Source of the DNA: RGIG2206 sp045577615
GTDB taxonomy: Bacteria > Bacillota > Clostridia > Oscillospirales > Acutalibacteraceae
Length of the DNA: 64,000 bases
Reading direction: 5' to 3'
NCBI GenBank assembly: GCA_045577615.1
Contig: JAZNIT010000052.1
Coordinates: 1-64,000 of the forward strand
Shown here piece by piece: positions 1 through 8,834 of this stretch. A program made the translations under genes and the position numbers. Under the pieces are notes generated by a model, which saw only the letters and a program-made list of their open reading frames with translations, searched no databases and had not been told where the DNA came from. Positions within the stretch are counted from its first letter, which is position 1. Every line of letters starts with the position of its first letter.

Positions 1-139
1 CAGTTTTGTAACCGATAATTTTGTTTCATTCGTAATGCCTGAAGCCTGCAGTAATACTTTGTGTATTACAAAGGCAAAGGCGAAACGATGAGGCAAAATT
101 AGGTTCCAAAACCGATTTCGTCCCTAATCACAACTCCCT
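1..139. repeat. Right part of a MITE-like dispersed repeat (copy 1)
   Basis: These 139 bases match 38476-38614 with only two mismatches (at 13 and 14). The match stops exactly at the CAACTCCCT end, which in the second copy is the terminal inverted repeat. The left end of this copy lies before the window. The shared part can fold into a long hairpin: AATTTTG at 17-23 pairs with CAAAATT, GCCT blocks pair with AGGC blocks, and GTAATAC/GTATTAC form the tip. It lies about 95 bases upstream of spoIIE. Confidence 0.8.
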
Positions 140-174
140 AAAGTCTGCTTTTTATTTTTATCGTCTGCCTATAT

Positions 175-207
175 GCGACAAAATAGTCGATAGGGACAAG
201 TTATAAT
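175..207 (+). promoter_or_regulatory. Putative Spo0A-dependent promoter of spoIIE
   Basis: A consensus -10 (TATAAT, 202-207) has no -35 at the usual 17-base spacing. The best -35-like hexamer, GCGACA (175-180), lies 21 bases upstream. Wide spacing of this kind is known for Spo0A-activated spoIIE and spoIIG promoters of Bacillus. The reverse complement over the -35 reads TTTTGTCGCA, close to the Spo0A box TTTGTCGAA, and a second weak TCGA-containing site lies at about 186-191. That this is a Spo0A target is inference. Confidence 0.45.
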
Positions 208-234
208 AGGCTCATCATATCAGGTGGTGAGATT

Positions 235-2514
235 ATGAAAGAAAACATAGGCGGCACCGAAAAGGTAAAACTCAACTCTGAAAAGGTCAACCTTGTATCA
301 CATGGAGTTCTGCAATTTTCACTTAGTGCTGTGTGCGGATTTTTGCTGTCGAGAACGGCTCTGTTGGGGCAAAGCGTTCCATTTGGATTAGGCTTTTGCG
401 CAGGACTTGAGGGGATATATTCCTTTGCGGCTGCTTTGGGCGCAGCACTTGGCTACTTCTTCCCTATTACCGACCAGGGCGGCTTTGGTTACGTTGCCGC
501 AGCATTGGCGGTAATGGCAATAAGATTCATTTTGCACGGAAAATTTGAAGGTAAGGCGCGACATACCTTCTCTGCCTTGTTGGGCCTTTCTGCCTGTCTT
601 GTTGCTGCGGTGCCAATTATCATCTATTCCTTTTCGGTTAAAATGTTGGTAACCAAACTGTCAGAATGTATTATTTGCGGCTGTTGTGCCGCTGCCGTGA
701 GCGTTGCCTTCAGTTATGTTAAAAAGAAAAAGGCTGCCAACATTTCTACAAGTGATAATTTGTGCATTCTCATAGTTGCAGGGCTGCTCATATCCTCCTT
801 TGCCTGGTTTAAAATAGGCGGTGTTTATCTGGCGGTTGTTTTTGCAGGGATTATTATTCTATGCGCGGCATCAGGTGGTCAGGGGCTTGCAGGAGCTTAC
901 GTAGGTGCAACGCTTGGTTTTATTTTGTGCATTACAGGAAGAGCTGACCCCTGGCTTCCCGGAGCGCTTGCAGTAAGCGGATTGGCAGCAGGATTGGTAT
1001 TCCCTTATTTGCACGCAGCAGGCGGCATTGCCTATGCCGCAGTTGGAATTATCTATGCGCTGTTAAGCGGTGAAAACATATCGTTTATATATGAAGTTGC
1101 GGCAGGGGAAATTATCTTTATGTTTTTACCCAAAGAGGTGCGCACAAAAATTTCGATGCTTTTTGCTCCAGGTGCTGAGATGCCTCGCCTTGACGGATTG
1201 AAAAAATCGGTTTCAATGAGGCTCAGCTTTGCATCCCGAGCCCTTTGCGATGTTTCTGATACGGTTGAAAAGGTTGCGGACAAGCTTGAAAAAATCGACA
1301 ATCCCCCTCTTGAAAAGGTTATAACCTCAATAGAGCAAAAGGTATGCAACGGTTGCTCTATGCGATGCTACTGCTGGGAGGAACGGCGCGAAAGCACTGT
1401 TGCAACTATTATAAGTAAAGTTCGCAATGAAGGAAGCGGAAGTATTACGGGGTGCGGCAGGCAGGGAGAATTGATTGCAGCCGCTAAAAAGTCATATGAC
1501 GAATTTGTAAGTCGCAATGAGGCGTCAGGCAGAATAAGAGAAATCCGCGAGGCATTGGCCGACCAATTCGCAGGTGTTGCTGACCTTTTGGCAGAGATTG
1601 CCGACGAATTTGACCGTGAGCGCATATTTGACCATGAGGCCGCACAGCGCATTGAGTCTGCTTTGAGATCAGTGGATATCATCCCGTCTGATATTGGATG
1701 TGCTGTTGATAAATACGGCCGAATGACGGTTGAAATTCGTGTTATAAACGGCGACCGAGCAAGATTTAACAAGATGACTATTTTAAGGGAGATTTCTGCC
1801 GTATGCGGTCGTGAATTTGAACCTCCTATCATTTGTTCATCGGCACGAGGCACCCTTATCACTCTTGCACAAAAGGCTCGGCTTACCCCTGACGTAGGGC
1901 TTGCCAGCCTTACTTGTAACGACGGAAAACTTTGCGGCGATACCGCAGCTTTATTTAGCGATGGTCGCGGGCATAATATTATGATGATAAGTGACGGAAT
2001 GGGCACCGGTGGCCGCGCCGCCGTTGACTCTGCAATGGTCACGGGTTTGATGGAGCGTATGATTAAAGCAGGATTCGGATATGACAGCGCACTTAAAATT
2101 GTAAACTCTGCATTACTGTTTAAGTCGGCAAACGAGTCATTAGCCACACTTGATATTTGCTCAATCGACACCTTTACAGGTAGAGCTGAGTTCTTTAAAG
2201 CAGGGGCTTGCCAAACCATTGTTCTTAAATCAGGCCGCCCAGGTGTGGCCGAATGCGCATCTTTTCCTGCAGGAATTTTGCGGCAGGTTGCATTCGATAC
2301 AGCCGCCGTTTCTCTTTCAAAGGGCGATATCGCCGTAATATTCTCTGACGGAGTTAATGCCGACGGCATAGATTGGATCATTGACGAAATGAAGTGCTTT
2401 GACATTCATCGCCCTGCGCAGCAGCTTGCCGAGTCAATTGCGAACGCTGCACGAAGAAGGCGAACCGACGGACACGACGATGACATCACTGTTGCCGTTA
2501 CCATTATAAAATAA
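235..2514 (+). CDS. spoIIE: Stage II sporulation protein E (SpoIIE), PP2C-type serine phosphatase
   Basis: In known sporulators SpoIIE dephosphorylates the anti-anti-sigma factor SpoIIAA at the forespore septum, which releases sigma F, and it also binds FtsZ. The 759-residue protein has a hydrophobic N-terminal half with about ten membrane segments (residues ~20-310), a linker carrying a Cys-rich CxGCSMRCYCW patch near residue 375, and a C-terminal PP2C domain with the metal-binding motifs ISDGMGTG (~580) and FSDGVN (~705). Length and domain order are normal for the family. GGTGGTGA precedes the ATG at a good distance. It is a single-gene unit closed by a terminator. Confidence 0.95.
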   Translation: MKENIGGTEKVKLNSEKVNLVSHGVLQFSLSAVCGFLLSRTALLGQSVPFGLGFCAGLEGIYSFAAALGAALGYFFPITDQGGFGYVAAALAVMAIRFILHGKFEGKARHTFSALLGLSACLVAAVPIIIYSFSVKMLVTKLSECIICGCCAAAVSVAFSYVKKKKAANISTSDNLCILIVAGLLISSFAWFKIGGVYLAVVFAGIIILCAASGGQGLAGAYVGATLGFILCITGRADPWLPGALAVSGLAAGLVFPYLHAAGGIAYAAVGIIYALLSGENISFIYEVAAGEIIFMFLPKEVRTKISMLFAPGAEMPRLDGLKKSVSMRLSFASRALCDVSDTVEKVADKLEKIDNPPLEKVITSIEQKVCNGCSMRCYCWEERRESTVATIISKVRNEGSGSITGCGRQGELIAAAKKSYDEFVSRNEASGRIREIREALADQFAGVADLLAEIADEFDRERIFDHEAAQRIESALRSVDIIPSDIGCAVDKYGRMTVEIRVINGDRARFNKMTILREISAVCGREFEPPIICSSARGTLITLAQKARLTPDVGLASLTCNDGKLCGDTAALFSDGRGHNIMMISDGMGTGGRAAVDSAMVTGLMERMIKAGFGYDSALKIVNSALLFKSANESLATLDICSIDTFTGRAEFFKAGACQTIVLKSGRPGVAECASFPAGILRQVAFDTAAVSLSKGDIAVIFSDGVNADGIDWIIDEMKCFDIHRPAQQLAESIANAARRRRTDGHDDDITVAVTIIK

Positions 2515-2517
2515 GCC

Positions 2518-2553
2518 AAAAACTCCGCCCGTGTTGCACGAAGCGGAGTTTTT
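2518..2553 (+). terminator. Rho-independent terminator of spoIIE
   Basis: AAAAACTCCGC (2518-2528) pairs with GCGGAGTTTTT (2543-2553), right after the spoIIE stop. An inner GTG/CAC pair extends the stem. Confidence 0.85.
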
Positions 2554-2563
2554 AGGTAGTCAA

Positions 2564-2704
2564 TTAGCAGCAACAATCGTTGTTGCAGCCACAGCCGCAA
2601 CCGCCGTTACCTGAGGTGGTAAGACCGTTGTTGCCACAGCAGCAGAACAGTATGATGATAAGGATGATTATCCAGCTGCAGTTTCCGCCGAAGCCGTTAC
2701 ACAT
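2564..2704 (-). CDS. Small Cys/Gly-rich membrane peptide
   Basis: This is a 46-residue peptide. One very hydrophobic segment (residues ~9-23, rich in Ile/Leu) runs into CCCGNNG and a Cys/Gly/Asn tail ending GCGCGCNNDCCC. I chose the ATG at 2704 because AAAGGGGGT lies just upstream; the reading frame is open further upstream but has no ribosome site there. Short proteins of this shape are often named high-cysteine 'chorion-like' or YjcZ-like sporulation peptides in Clostridia and Bacilli. The function is unknown. The setting next to spoIIE makes a spore role possible, but that is inference. Confidence 0.6.
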   Translation of the reverse strand: MCNGFGGNCSWIIILIIILFCCCGNNGLTTSGNGGCGCGCNNDCCC

Positions 2705-2902
2705 ATGCGCTACCCCCTTTCCAAGGGTAAGGGAGATGATACTCTCTTTTGCCACCCTTCGATATCATTTTATGATGGGCTGCGCTTTTGGTTACGGATT
2801 TAATTTTTAAGTTGCGATGAGAATCAAAGAAAATCGAAGAAAAAATTAGCATTTGAACGATAATTTTTATTTTCGGCGGATTTTGAACTATTATTATTTA
2901 TT

Positions 2903-2948
2903 TTTGACTTTCTTTGACTTTGACTTTCTTTGACTTTATCCGTATAAT
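2903..2948 (+). promoter_or_regulatory. ctsR promoter with two tandem CtsR operators
   Basis: Two boxes of the form TTTGACT-ttc-TTTGACT lie at 2903-2919 and 2919-2935, sharing one base. Reversed, each reads AGTCAAA-gaa-AGTCAAA, the CtsR heptad repeat. The sigma-A promoter is inside: -35 TTGACT 2920-2925, 17-base spacer, -10 TATAAT 2943-2948. A further AGTCAAA half-site (2965-2971) touches the ribosome binding site. CtsR bound here would block RNA polymerase, giving autoregulation. Confidence 0.9.
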
Positions 2949-2983
2949 CTAATTATTCAATAAAAGTCAAAGGAGGCAGAAAT

Positions 2984-3439
2984 ATGCTTATCAGTGACCT
3001 TATAGCAAAACGAATACTTGAACTTTTGGAGGGCTCGGAGAACGGAATTACCGAAATTCAGCGCAACACACTAGCTGAAAATATCGGTTGTGTTCCAAGC
3101 CAGATTAACTATGTTATATCTTCCCGATTTACACCCGAAAAGGGTTATATCGTTGAAAGCAAGCGAGGTGGCGGCGGCTACATCCGCATCACCGAGGTAA
3201 GAACAGGTGCAGCATCGGCACTTATGCATATCATTAACTCTATCGGTGACTCATTGGATATGCGCACCCACCGCATCATTGTTGAAAACCTTGTTTTTCG
3301 CGACCTTATATCCCCCAAGGCAGCAGCTCTTATGAGCGCTGCCGTATCCGATTCGGCACTGCGTCAAATTACGCCAAGCAGTCGCGATGAAATCAGAGCA
3401 TCCATCTTTAAGCATATGCTTATGACCCAGGTTGGTTAA
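2984..3439 (+). CDS. ctsR: CtsR, class III heat-shock repressor
   Basis: DNA-binding repressor of clp genes, inactivated on heat or protein stress and removed by ClpC after marking by McsB. At 151 residues it has the normal length. The N-terminal winged helix-turn-helix includes CVPSQINYVISSRFTPEKGY (~35-55) followed by the glycine-rich wing RGGGGYIRI (~61-69), both hallmarks of the family. It is the first gene of ctsR-mcsA-mcsB-clpC, and its own operators sit in front of it. AAAGGAGG precedes the ATG. Confidence 0.96.
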   Translation: MLISDLIAKRILELLEGSENGITEIQRNTLAENIGCVPSQINYVISSRFTPEKGYIVESKRGGGGYIRITEVRTGAASALMHIINSIGDSLDMRTHRIIVENLVFRDLISPKAAALMSAAVSDSALRQITPSSRDEIRASIFKHMLMTQVG

Positions 3440-3452
3440 GGAGGTAATTATT

Positions 3453-3950
3453 ATGTTGTGTGATAAATGCGGCCAAAAAACCGCTACAACCCATATTAAA
3501 ACAAGCATTAACGGAATCGTTGAGGTGCATCATCTTTGCCCAGATTGTGCAAAAGAGCATTCGGGCGGCAGCAGTGTAATGCTTGACAGCCTTATAGGCT
3601 CATTCTTTGGTGACAGCTTAAAAAGCCATCCCGTCACCGATAATCGACGCAGATGTGAAGGCTGCGGCATGTGTTTTGACGATATTGCTTCAACAGGCAA
3701 GGTTGGCTGTGACAAGTGCTATGAAACATTTTTGGAGCAGCTGCTTCCCTCCCTTCAAAGAATGCACGGTCGCTCACGCCATGCAGGTAAGGTGCCCAAT
3801 CAAATTAAAATTGAGGTAAGCGCTGAGGATAAAATTGAGCAACTAAACGCACAACTGAAAAGCGCCGTTGAAACTCAAAATTTTGAGTTAGCAGCTAAGC
3901 TCCGCGACCAAATTATAGAGTTGAAAAAGGAGGAGTCTGATAATGAGTAA
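3453..3950 (+). CDS. mcsA: McsA, zinc-finger activator of the protein arginine kinase
   Basis: McsA binds and activates McsB and modulates CtsR. The 165-residue protein has paired Cys motifs (CDKCGQK, CPDCAKEH, CEGCGMCF, GCDKCYETF) that would bind zinc, and a C-terminal UVR motif (QNFELAAKLRDQI) of the type that contacts Clp partners. I start at ATG 3453, seven codons inside the longest frame, because AAGGAGGT over the ctsR stop is correctly placed for it. It overlaps mcsB by 8 bases, suggesting coupled translation. Confidence 0.93.
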   Translation: MLCDKCGQKTATTHIKTSINGIVEVHHLCPDCAKEHSGGSSVMLDSLIGSFFGDSLKSHPVTDNRRRCEGCGMCFDDIASTGKVGCDKCYETFLEQLLPSLQRMHGRSRHAGKVPNQIKIEVSAEDKIEQLNAQLKSAVETQNFELAAKLRDQIIELKKEESDNE

Positions 3951-4953
3951 GTGGTACACCTCATGCGGTAATCAATCAGATACCGCTATAAGCACGCGCA
4001 TTCGACTTGCGCGAAACATTGCAGGCCTCCCATTCCCCTCCCGTATGACTGCCGAGCAACGAAAAGAGGTTAATGCAGCCGTTAAAGATGCTATCATTTG
4101 CGACAGCGAGGCAGCAAAAAAGTATAAATATATCGAGATGAATTCGCTGCCAGACATTACCGTTATGTCGATGGTAGAGCGTCACATAATCAGCCCCGAA
4201 TTTATTAAGGCACGCGAGAACAAGGCGCTCATTTTATCAGATGATGAGTCGGTCAGCATAATGCTTTGCGAGGAGGATCATATTCGCATTCAGGTTATGA
4301 GAGCAGGTCTGGCACTTGACGAAGCTTATGCCGAGGCCGACCGCATCGACAACCTGTTGGGCGATAAGCTTACCTATGCATTTAACGAGCGCTTGGGCTA
4401 TCTGACCGAGTGCCCCACCAATTTGGGCACAGGACTTAGAGCATCAGTTATGCTCCATTTACCTGCGCTTGAAATGGCAGGTGCTGTTAACCGCCTTGCA
4501 TCAACCGTAAGCAAGATTGGTCTCACCATTCGCGGCACCTACGGCGAAGGCACCAAGGCCACCGCATCAATGTATCAACTATCTAATCAGGTTACACTTG
4601 GTATTTCTGAAAAAGCGGCTATTGAGAATTTAAAGTCCATTGCTGCGCAAGCGATGGCACAAGAAGAAGGAGCAAGACAAAATCTTGACACCGAGGCGTT
4701 GGAGGACAGCGCCTACCGTGCCCTCGGCACCCTTAAATTTGCACGCATTCTGTCGGGTGACGAGTTTATGAAGTTAATATCACGGGTTCGCTTGGGTGTA
4801 GCCGCAGGAGTTATATCCGATATTACCCTTGAAAAAATTGAGGAACTTATTATTGACGCCGGCGCTGCTACCCTGCAAGCTAATGCAGGACAGCCGATGG
4901 ATGCGCCGGAGAGAGACCGATTGCGTGCAAAACTAATACGCGAAAGGCTGTGA
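3943..4953 (+). CDS. mcsB: McsB, protein arginine kinase
   Basis: McsB phosphorylates arginines on CtsR and misfolded proteins, tagging them for ClpC-ClpP. At 336 residues it matches the guanido-kinase catalytic-domain family without the N-terminal domain of creatine kinases. Visible family features are the N-terminal STRIRLARNI, the LTECPTNLGTGLRASVMLHL block (~165-185) with the active Cys of CPTNLG, and the RGTYGEG loop (~201-207). The start lies inside the end of mcsA. Confidence 0.95.
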   Translation: MSKWYTSCGNQSDTAISTRIRLARNIAGLPFPSRMTAEQRKEVNAAVKDAIICDSEAAKKYKYIEMNSLPDITVMSMVERHIISPEFIKARENKALILSDDESVSIMLCEEDHIRIQVMRAGLALDEAYAEADRIDNLLGDKLTYAFNERLGYLTECPTNLGTGLRASVMLHLPALEMAGAVNRLASTVSKIGLTIRGTYGEGTKATASMYQLSNQVTLGISEKAAIENLKSIAAQAMAQEEGARQNLDTEALEDSAYRALGTLKFARILSGDEFMKLISRVRLGVAAGVISDITLEKIEELIIDAGAATLQANAGQPMDAPERDRLRAKLIRERL

Positions 4954-4957
4954 AGCT

Positions 4958-7390
4958 ATGTATAAATTCAATGGGTTTACCGAAAAGGCCAATTCGGCAC
5001 TTAATCTTGCCATTGAATCGGCCGAAAATTTAGGTCACACTTATATTGGCAGTGAGCATTTGCTCATTGGAATTTTAAAAGAAGGAAGCGGTGCTGCCGC
5101 ACAGATTTTGTCGGCAAAAAGCATCTACGTCGAAGATTTGGAGGGCGCACTTGCCGCAACCGTAGGCGTTGGTGAAAAGACCAAGCTGTCACCCGCTCAA
5201 TTCACCCCACGCGCTAAAAGAATTATTGAGATGGCTGTTGCCGCCGCAAAAGGCAGAGGTATTTCATTCGTAGGTACAGAGCAGCTGCTGCTTGCCATTC
5301 TTGAAGAGGGAGATAACTACGCCGTAAGATTTATCAGCGAGTTAGGCGGTGACTGCACCGCCATTTTAAACGAGGCTTTAAAGGCTTCGGGCAACGGCGC
5401 AAAGCCAAACGAGACTAATGCAAACGAAAAAAAGAAATCGGGAGATAAAACTCCTACTCTTGATAAATTTGGCAGAGATTTAACCGAAGAGGCGCAAGGC
5501 GGTAAAATCGACCCCGTTATAGGCAGAGAAGAAGAAATTCAGCGCATTATTCAGGTTTTGTGCCGCAGAACTAAAAACAATCCTTGTCTTATCGGTGAGC
5601 CGGGCGTTGGTAAAACCGCTGTTATTGAAGGTCTCGCCATCAAAATCAGTGAAGGTGAGGTGCCTGAACTACTGCGTGACAAGCGTGTTGTTGCACTTGA
5701 TTTAACAGGTATGGTTGCCGGCACAAAATATCGCGGTGATTTTGAGGAACGTGTTAAAACCGCTATTGACGAAGTCAAAAAAGCAGGCGACGTTATACTG
5801 TTCATCGACGAGGTGCATACCATTGTGGGCGCCGGCTCTTCAGAGGGTTCTACCGATGCTGCTAATATGCTCAAGCCGCAACTTGCCCGTGGCGAGTTTC
5901 AGGTTATCGGCGCAACTACTCTTGACGAGTATCGCAAATACATCGAAAAGGATGCCGCTTTGGAGCGCCGTTTTCAGCCCATAACCGTTGGCGAACCCAG
6001 CGAGGAGGATGCTGTTCAGATTTTGTTTGGGCTCAGAGACAGATATGAAGCCCATCACAAGGTCAGCATAACCGACAAGGCTATTGAGGCGGCAGTTAAG
6101 TTGTCATCAAGATATATCAGCGACCGCTATCTGCCCGACAAAGCCATCGACTTAATTGATGAGGCCTGCTCAAGAGTAAGACTTAACAACCTGACTCCTT
6201 CGGCTGACATGAGGGACCTTGAAGAAAAAATCAAGAAGCTTTCAGATGAAAAAACCACCGCTGTTAACGAACAAAACTTTGAACTTGCTGCAAAGCTTCG
6301 CGATGATGAAATCAAGTTGCAGGATGAACTTGCATCACTAAAATCAAAGTGGCAGGAACAAAACGAGCATTCATCAGGCGAGGTTGGCGAGGAAGATATA
6401 GCTCAAATCGTTTCGGGATGGACAGGTGTGCCTGTGCTCCAACTAACCGAAGAGGAAGGCAAGCGTTTGCTACGTCTTGAAGAAGAGTTGCATAAGCGCG
6501 TTGTTGGTCAAAGCGAGGCTGTAACCGCTGTATCAAAGGCTATCCGACGCGGCAGAGTTGGGCTTAAGGACCCCAAGCGTCCCATCGGTTCGTTTATTTT
6601 CTTGGGCCCCACGGGTGTTGGTAAAACCGAGCTGTGCCGCGCTCTTGCAGAAGCTATGTTTGGCGATGAAAACGCCATGATTAAGCTTGATATGTCGGAG
6701 TATATGGAAAAGCATACCGTATCACGCTTGGTCGGCTCCCCTCCCGGTTACATTGGATATGACGAGGGTGGACAGCTAACCGAAAAAGTGCGTCGCAAGC
6801 CCTATTCGGTTGTGTTGTTTGATGAGATTGAAAAAGCTCACCCCGACGTATTTAATATGCTGCTTCAAATTTTAGAGGACGGAGTTTTGACCGATTCGCA
6901 AGGTCGTAAGGTCAACTTCAAAAACACCGTTATCATTATGACCAGTAACGTTGGTGCCAGACTGATAACCGACAATAAAAAATCCATGGGATTTGGCACC
7001 GATTCTTCTGACGACGTGGATATTAAAGGCAAGGTTCTGGATGAGCTTAAGCGCACCTTTAAGCCTGAATTTCTTAACAGAATCGATGATATTATTGTAT
7101 TCACCAAGTTGAGTCAGACCGAAATCGGTGAGATTGCCAAAAAGATGCTTGACATCCTTAAAAATCGCTTAGCTGATATGGATATTACCATCACATTTAC
7201 CGACGGCGCGGTTAAGGCGATATCCGATGCAGGGTTCGATGCGGTATATGGTGCTCGACCTTTGCGTCGCGCCATTCAAAGCAAGATTGAGGATACCATC
7301 AGCGAGCAGATTTTGGAGGGTACAATCAATCAGGGTGATACCATCAGCTGCGACTTTGCAGAAGGAAAATTTGTTTATAACAAGGTTTAA
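4958..7390 (+). CDS. clpC: ClpC, AAA+ unfoldase of the ClpCP protease
   Basis: Hsp100 unfoldase that feeds substrates, including arginine-phosphorylated proteins, to ClpP. The 810-residue protein has two N-terminal Clp repeats (~1-145), a first AAA+ domain with Walker A GEPGVGKT (~210) and FIDEVHT, a UVR motif in the middle region (QNFELAAKLRDDE, ~435), and a second AAA+ domain with GPTGVGKT (~550) and FDEIEKAHPD. This is the normal ClpC architecture. It is the last gene of the operon, 4 bases after mcsB. Confidence 0.96.
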   Translation: MYKFNGFTEKANSALNLAIESAENLGHTYIGSEHLLIGILKEGSGAAAQILSAKSIYVEDLEGALAATVGVGEKTKLSPAQFTPRAKRIIEMAVAAAKGRGISFVGTEQLLLAILEEGDNYAVRFISELGGDCTAILNEALKASGNGAKPNETNANEKKKSGDKTPTLDKFGRDLTEEAQGGKIDPVIGREEEIQRIIQVLCRRTKNNPCLIGEPGVGKTAVIEGLAIKISEGEVPELLRDKRVVALDLTGMVAGTKYRGDFEERVKTAIDEVKKAGDVILFIDEVHTIVGAGSSEGSTDAANMLKPQLARGEFQVIGATTLDEYRKYIEKDAALERRFQPITVGEPSEEDAVQILFGLRDRYEAHHKVSITDKAIEAAVKLSSRYISDRYLPDKAIDLIDEACSRVRLNNLTPSADMRDLEEKIKKLSDEKTTAVNEQNFELAAKLRDDEIKLQDELASLKSKWQEQNEHSSGEVGEEDIAQIVSGWTGVPVLQLTEEEGKRLLRLEEELHKRVVGQSEAVTAVSKAIRRGRVGLKDPKRPIGSFIFLGPTGVGKTELCRALAEAMFGDENAMIKLDMSEYMEKHTVSRLVGSPPGYIGYDEGGQLTEKVRRKPYSVVLFDEIEKAHPDVFNMLLQILEDGVLTDSQGRKVNFKNTVIIMTSNVGARLITDNKKSMGFGTDSSDDVDIKGKVLDELKRTFKPEFLNRIDDIIVFTKLSQTEIGEIAKKMLDILKNRLADMDITITFTDGAVKAISDAGFDAVYGARPLRRAIQSKIEDTISEQILEGTINQGDTISCDFAEGKFVYNKV

Positions 7391-7426
7391 AAAAAGTTCC
7401 CGATGAAAATTCATCGGGAACTTTTT
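7391..7426. terminator. Bidirectional terminator between clpC and the convergent gene
   Basis: A perfect 17-bp stem: AAAAAGTTCCCGATGAA (7391-7407) against TTCATCGGGAACTTTTT (7410-7426), with a 2-base minimum loop. A and T runs on the two sides let it serve clpC and the minus-strand gene, whose stop codon overlaps it. Confidence 0.9.
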
Positions 7427-8810
7427 AGTTAGCTTTTATTGTCAGTTCAAATGGTGCAAATCCATCGTCGCATTCGGTTGCAAAACGTATGGGATGGGTT
7501 TTGCCGCCAAGTGTTTTATCTGCCGTTAATTTGTAGGTTTCCCAGTCGGCTTTGTCGGGCAAGGGTATCTCGATCTGATTGGTTGCCATACCCAAATCGC
7601 CACCGTCAACTTTAACAAAGGACTCATCCCCTGCGTTCAGCTTGAAGGTAATAACTCCTGCCGGTGTGGTACAGCCATCGTTGGCTACATCCATCACAAT
7701 TGACTTTTTGCCATCGGGGTATTGGCAGCGCCACACAACCGAAGGACGAAGTCTAAAGCCCAGCCTAGCATTATAAAGCTCAAAAAGCTGAGGCATATTA
7801 TCTGCAAACCATTTATAGTCAACCCAGTTGAAGCCAACCGATGAATAAGACGTGCCTTGGTCTAACTTCAACTGCGCTTGAGTTAAAACGTCAATTTTTT
7901 GGTTTGGGCTAGCCCTTAAGCCGTTAACGGATAACGGCGGCACATCGGTTTCAAAAAGCATTGCTGCATTTTTGTGCCGTTGCTTGCTGTAAAATGATTC
8001 GCTCGCCTTATAATAGGTTTTGAAGCTGTCGCGACGCACCCACGCTCCATCGGCCAAGGCTTTTCTGCCTGCCTCATAGTCGCAAAGATGCAGACTCAAC
8101 ACCATGGGAGTGGTTGGAAAGGCTGCCTTATGGTCTTTTATAAGGCGGTCAACAATCTGCTCGTATTCCTGCCACGAGGATGCAAGTATATGGTTTTTAT
8201 GCTCACCGTTATATTCAAAATAATGGTGACCCTCACCCCACAGACCAAAGCCCGAAACATCGGCAAACTCTAAACAAGGGTCGGAATCAAACTGTTGTCC
8301 GAGCAGCACAAGCATTTCTTGCCAATAGTTTAAATAGTCGTCGGTATAAAGGGGCATCACAACATCAAACGGTGTGCTTTTGATGGTGATTTGAGGCAAT
8401 TTATCCTGCAAAAATTCGGGCAGCAGATTGCCGGGGTAATCACCCTCGGAGCTTTGCATAACCCTTAATGACCATCGTTTACCCGTTGCTCTTACCGTTT
8501 CGATTGCGGTCTTAAAGCGGTCGGAAAAATCCAATCTGCCTACAGTGCGCTGAACATCGTTCCAATTAACGCGGATATAAATATTATCACTGTTGGGCTC
8601 AGAGCATATTTGACGAGCAAGCTTTGGGTTTATTTTAAAGGTGTCAAAGGCATCCTTTGTGTAGCCGAATTTGTGGGTAGACTCTGTTCGCATATGGTCA
8701 CTGATAAGCATAGAAACAGTGCCCATACCGTAGTTAGAAACCTTACCCTTACAGGGATAAAAGTATGCGATTTGGTCAAAGCTGCAATCGTTCAAAAGTT
8801 TTTTGTTCAT
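7425..8810 (-). CDS. DUF4832-like TIM-barrel protein, possible glycosidase
   Basis: A 461-residue protein with no signal peptide. The block DNIYIRVNWNDVQ, then GKRWSLRV, then DVSGFGLWGEGHH near residue 205 resembles the DUF4832/GH-like barrel proteins, and the same blocks recur in the protein at 16663-18003 (YLRMAWGYLEP, GKRVSFRV, DLGSYGDWGEFH). The C-terminal ~100 residues look like a beta-sandwich domain. The conserved Glu in WGE could be catalytic, but substrate and reaction are unknown. It follows lysA by 24 bases with its own AGAGGTG site, so it may be the last gene of the lon operon. Confidence 0.6.
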   Translation of the reverse strand: MNKKLLNDCSFDQIAYFYPCKGKVSNYGMGTVSMLISDHMRTESTHKFGYTKDAFDTFKINPKLARQICSEPNSDNIYIRVNWNDVQRTVGRLDFSDRFKTAIETVRATGKRWSLRVMQSSEGDYPGNLLPEFLQDKLPQITIKSTPFDVVMPLYTDDYLNYWQEMLVLLGQQFDSDPCLEFADVSGFGLWGEGHHYFEYNGEHKNHILASSWQEYEQIVDRLIKDHKAAFPTTPMVLSLHLCDYEAGRKALADGAWVRRDSFKTYYKASESFYSKQRHKNAAMLFETDVPPLSVNGLRASPNQKIDVLTQAQLKLDQGTSYSSVGFNWVDYKWFADNMPQLFELYNARLGFRLRPSVVWRCQYPDGKKSIVMDVANDGCTTPAGVITFKLNAGDESFVKVDGGDLGMATNQIEIPLPDKADWETYKLTADKTLGGKTHPIRFATECDDGFAPFELTIKAN

Positions 8811-8834
8811 ATTTGAACACCTCTGTTAAAAGTG

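Noticed and set aside
1368..2405. Long open frame (345 codons) on the minus strand inside spoIIE
   Set aside because: It is antisense to a clear spoIIE, has no ribosome site and no recognisable domain; a composition effect.
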